From NCBI RefSeq assembly GCF_011386835.1, contig NC_088800.1:14222572-14286571 (forward strand): a stretch of 64,000 nucleotides of DNA, read 5' to 3'. The DNA comes from Chrysemys picta bellii. Its lineage: Eukaryota > Chordata > Testudines > Emydidae. Shown piece by piece: positions 61,389 to 64,000 of the stretch. Below the pieces are notes generated by a model. The model had not been told where the DNA came from, ran no database searches, and saw only the letters and a program-made list of their open reading frames with translations. Positions within the stretch are counted from its first letter, which is position 1. The number at the start of each line of letters is the position of its first letter. The position numbers and the translations under genes were made by a program.

Positions 61389-62935
61389 GAACATAAGAAT
61401 GGCCATACTGGGTCAGACCAAAGGTCCATCAAGCCCAGTATCCTGTCATCTGACGGTGGCCAATGGCAGGTGCCCCAAAGAGAATGAACAGACAGGTTAT
61501 CATCAAGTGATCCATGCCCTGTCACCCAATCCCAGCTTCTGGCAAACAGAGGCTAGGGACACCATTCCTGCCCATCCTGGCTAATAGCTATTGATGGACC
61601 TATCTTCCATGAATCTATCTAGCTCCTTTTTGAACCTTGTTATAGTATTGGCCTTCACAACACCCTCTGGCAAGGAGTTCCAGAGGTTGACAGTGCGTTG
61701 TGTGAAAAAATATTTTCTTATGTTTGTTTTAAACCTGCTACCTATTAATTTCATTTGGTGGCCCCTTGTTCTTGTATTATGAAAAGGAGTAAATAACACT
61801 TCCTTATTTACTTTCTCTATGCCACTCATGATTTTATAGATCTCTATCATATCCCCTTTTAGTCGCCTCTTTTCCAAGATGAAAAGTCCCAGTCTTATTA
61901 ATCTCTCCTCATAAGGAAGCCATTCTATACCCCTAATCATTTTTGTTGCCCTTTTCTGAAACCTTTCCAATTCCAATATATCTTTTTTGAGATGGGGCGA
62001 CCACATCCGTACGCAGTATTCAAGGTGTGGGCGTACCATGGATTTATATAGAGGCAATATGATATTTTCTGTCTTATTATCTATCCCTTTCTTGATGATA
62101 CCCAACATTCTGTTCGCTTTTTTGACTGCCGCTGCACATTGAGTGGATGTTTTCAGAGAACTATCCACAATGATTCCAAGATCTCTTTCTTGAGTGGCAA
62201 ATTTAGACCCCATTATTGTATATGTATAGTTAGGATTATGTTTTCCAATGTGCATTACTTTGCATTTATCAACATTAAATTTCATCTGCCATTTTGTTGC
62301 CCAGTCACCCAGTTTTGAGAGATCATTTTGTAGCTCTTCACAGTCTGCCTGGGACTTAACTATCTTGAGTACTTTTGCATCATCTGCAGATTTCGCCACC
62401 TCACTGTTCACTCCTTTTTCCAGATCGTTTATGAATATATTAAATAGGACTGGGCCCAGTACAGATCCCTGGGGGACACCACTATTTACCTCTCTCCATT
62501 CTGAAAACTGACCATTTATTCCTACCCTTTGTTTCCTATCTTTTAACCAGTTACCAATCCATGAGAGAACCTTCCTTCTTATCCCCTGACAGCTTATTTT
62601 GCGTAAGAGCCTTTGGTGAGGGACCTTGTCAAAGGCTTTCCAAAAATCTAAATACACTATATCCACTGGATCTCCTTTGTCCGCATGCTTGTTGACCCCC
62701 CTCAAAGAATTCTAGCAGATTGATGAGGCATGATTTCCCTTTACAAAAACCATGTTTACTATTCTCCAACAAATTATGTTCATCTATGCATCTGACAATT
62801 TTGTTCTTTACAATAGTTTCAACCAATTTGCCCGATACTGAAGTGAGTACTGGCCTGTAGTTGCCAGGGTCACCACTGGGGCCCTTTGTAAAAATTGGCG
62901 TCACATTAGCTATCCTCCAGTCATTTGTACAGAAG
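61389..62935 (-). mobile_element. 5'-truncated CR1 LINE
   Basis: The minus-strand element ends at a typical CR1 3' terminus ('...ccagtatggccattcttatg' followed by ttc at 61389). Its 3' UTR is about 190 bp and precedes the ORF2 relic. Sequence upstream of about 62935 is lost, so only the reverse-transcriptase C-terminal half and tail remain. There is no clear target duplication. Confidence 0.9.
61581..62904 (-). pseudogene. CR1 ORF2 reverse transcriptase relic
   Basis: The minus strand encodes the palm, thumb and C-terminal parts of a CR1 reverse transcriptase, which in an intact element copies the LINE RNA at a nicked target. One frame (62904 down to about 62700) carries GNYRPVLTSV and a KHGFCKGKSCL segment. 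A second frame (62705 to 61581, 374 codons) continues with [13 protein letters not shown] (motif A, first Asp retained), [11 protein letters not shown] (motif B) and SADDAKVL (motif C). The C-terminal region includes [12 protein letters not shown] and ends after a [11 protein letters not shown] segment. Two lesions show that it is dead: a frameshift near 62700 splits the domain, and the usual F/Y-ADD box reads SADD. The endonuclease domain is missing through 5' truncation. Its level of decay is modest, so insertion was relatively recent compared with the other CR1 pieces here. Confidence 0.9.
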
Positions 62936-63139
62936 CTGATTTAAATGAGGGAAAGCAGAAATTCCTGGCACACATATTGACAGATGATATCAAGGTAGTA
63001 TTTGCCTTAACTTCTTTTAAAGACAAACGGAGTTCTTTTAGCTACAATTTGCAGACAACTGTACTGTTACAAAATTCACTGTCATTGTACATACATATCA
63101 TATTGAGCTGCCATCACACCATTAAAGAAAAGGTTAGTC

Positions 63140-63252
63140 ACAACATCTGACAGGGATGGTTTAGGTATACTCAGTCCTGCCTCAGGGCAGGAGGATGGAC
63201 TAATTGACCTCTTGTAGGGCTGAAAGGGACACTTCTTCTATGAGTCTGTGTG
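63140..63252 (+). mobile_element. CR1 LINE 3'-end fragment
   Basis: gacagggatggtttaggtat ... actaattgacctcttgtagg ... ttctatgagtctgtg is the CR1 3' terminal segment in diverged form, plus orientation. Confidence 0.7.
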
Positions 63253-63289
63253 AAACAAAGGAACAGATGGCTGTTCAGGGCAAACTAAA

Positions 63290-63600
63290 CTGAAAAAAAA
63301 ATCCATCTGTTAAAACTATTCCACTAGTGCAAAGGATCCCCTATCTTCAGAGGGGCAAAGATCTCTCAGAGGGGACAGAACCCCTTGACAATATTGGGAA
63401 AAGAGGCCCAGTAGCCGGATATATAAATCTGTACAACAGTCTGCCGAGGGAAACAATGAAAGCTCCATTGCTTGGGACATTTAAAAGACTGGACAAAGCA
63501 CAAGAAACCACTAGAGGAAACAAATCTGTTTTGACCCCAGGAAGTAAGGCTGGGTAGACCTACATAGGCCTTTTCTATTTCTAACTTCTATGATTCTTAT
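63290..63600 (+). mobile_element. CR1 LINE fragment (ORF2 C-terminus and 3' end)
   Basis: An open stretch encodes INLYNSLPRETMKAPLLGTF, matching the CR1 C-terminal 'W-N-x-LPREVV...F K' motif. It is followed by a 3' end ttctatttctaacttctatg attct. The fragment is diverged and 5'-truncated. Confidence 0.7.
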
Positions 63601-63898
63601 TTTCAAAGGTGTCTCTTGGCTGGGTCCCCTGTAGTCAATAGGTCAGATAGGTATGCCAATCTTTTCCAGGACACCACTCATGGTCTGCAGCCCTGACCTG
63701 GAGATCTAGAGGTGGATTGTATCTCTATGTCTGAAAATCAGGCTGCGTGGGTTAAAAACAAGAACTATTGACAGTAGCAGACACAGGGTAATCATGACAA
63801 CTGGTGTCTGGTCTAGTCAGCCAGGTCTGATTTCTCCAATGCTTTCCCCAGACCTATCAGAAAGGAGAACACAAAGCTGGCTCCTACAGAATGACTCT

Positions 63899-64000
63899 GG
63901 GTACATCTACACTACAGCGGGGAGTCGATTTAAGATACGCAAATTCAGCTACGTGAATAGCGTAGCTGAATTCGACGTATTGCAGCCGACTTACCCCGTT
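63899..64000. mobile_element. Left part of a MITE cut by the window edge
   Basis: It starts GGGTACATCTACACTACAGC and contains a hairpin aattcagctac ... gtagctgaatt. It belongs to the same terminal-sequence group as 5669-5853. The right end lies outside the window. Confidence 0.75.

Larger units (their letters stand above)
44278..64000 (-). other. NTRK3: NTRK3 intron upstream of the juxtamembrane exon (partial)
   Basis: No further NTRK3 exon could be recognised. I looked for the transmembrane exon (its INKYGRRSKF-type sequence) and did not find it, so that exon should lie beyond 64000. The interval holds DNA transposons at 48.3-51.5 kb, a SINE at 57.1 kb, CR1 relics at 61.4-63.6 kb, and pyrimidine-rich or CA-rich low-complexity stretches (45.5-45.9 kb, 52.3-52.6 kb). 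The remaining sequence looks unique and non-coding. Confidence 0.8.

Noticed and set aside
1..64000. CRISPR arrays, bacterial operons, phage or plasmid features
   Set aside because: No regularly spaced direct repeats with unique spacers and no dense coding were seen; composition and repeats are those of a vertebrate chromosome.

Overview
This is vertebrate nuclear DNA, almost certainly from a turtle. Its repeats look like the usual reptilian/testudine set: CR1 LINEs with a degenerate reverse transcriptase, a tRNA-headed SINE with a CR1 tail, large-TIR hAT palindromes, short elements ending in a GTCTACACTAC-type terminus, and repeats with a 'cttagagactaacaaattta' core. The turtle call rests on recalled repeat families, not on a search. 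No prokaryotic-style gene, operon or CRISPR array is present.

The window lies inside one large gene on the minus strand, NTRK3 (the neurotrophin-3 receptor TrkC). Two exons can be read. A 189-bp juxtamembrane exon sits at 44089-44277, has an AG acceptor and a GTGAGT donor, and encodes the NPQY adaptor-docking motif. An alternative terminal exon sits at 14421-14539 and encodes the C-terminus of the truncated, kinase-less TrkC isoform, ending ...KGRHGF-stop, with a polyadenylation signal at 14163-14168. The rest is intron. Extracellular and transmembrane exons should lie above 64000, and kinase exons below position 1. The exon that should join the two readable ones in the truncated isoform belongs between 14540 and 44088, but I could not find it by eye.

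Region by region. 1-14 kb: an unclassified repeat, a solo LTR (3415-4713) interrupted by a small inverted retroelement, a second possible solo LTR (7302-8149), and short MITEs. 14-44 kb: the large intron, with CORE-SINEs, a TG-rich tract, a cluster of MITEs at 24.7-27.4 kb, a 336-bp hAT palindrome (32838-33173), a foldback element that carries a 190-bp copy of DNA lying 1.2 kb away (35711-36148), and a TAATTA cluster (40309-40351). 44-64 kb: the upstream intron, with adjacent and nested DNA transposons at 48.3-50.0 kb, a SINE at 57.1 kb and CR1 relics at 61.4-63.6 kb.

The most unusual observation is the foldback element at 35.7-36.15 kb. It has perfect 103-bp inverted arms, one 13-bp flanking direct repeat, and a nearly identical copy of a nearby single-copy-looking segment between the arms. 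The same repeat family, in three copies plus one relative, carries a hammerhead-ribozyme-like core. That points to Penelope-like retroelements, but this assignment is inferred.
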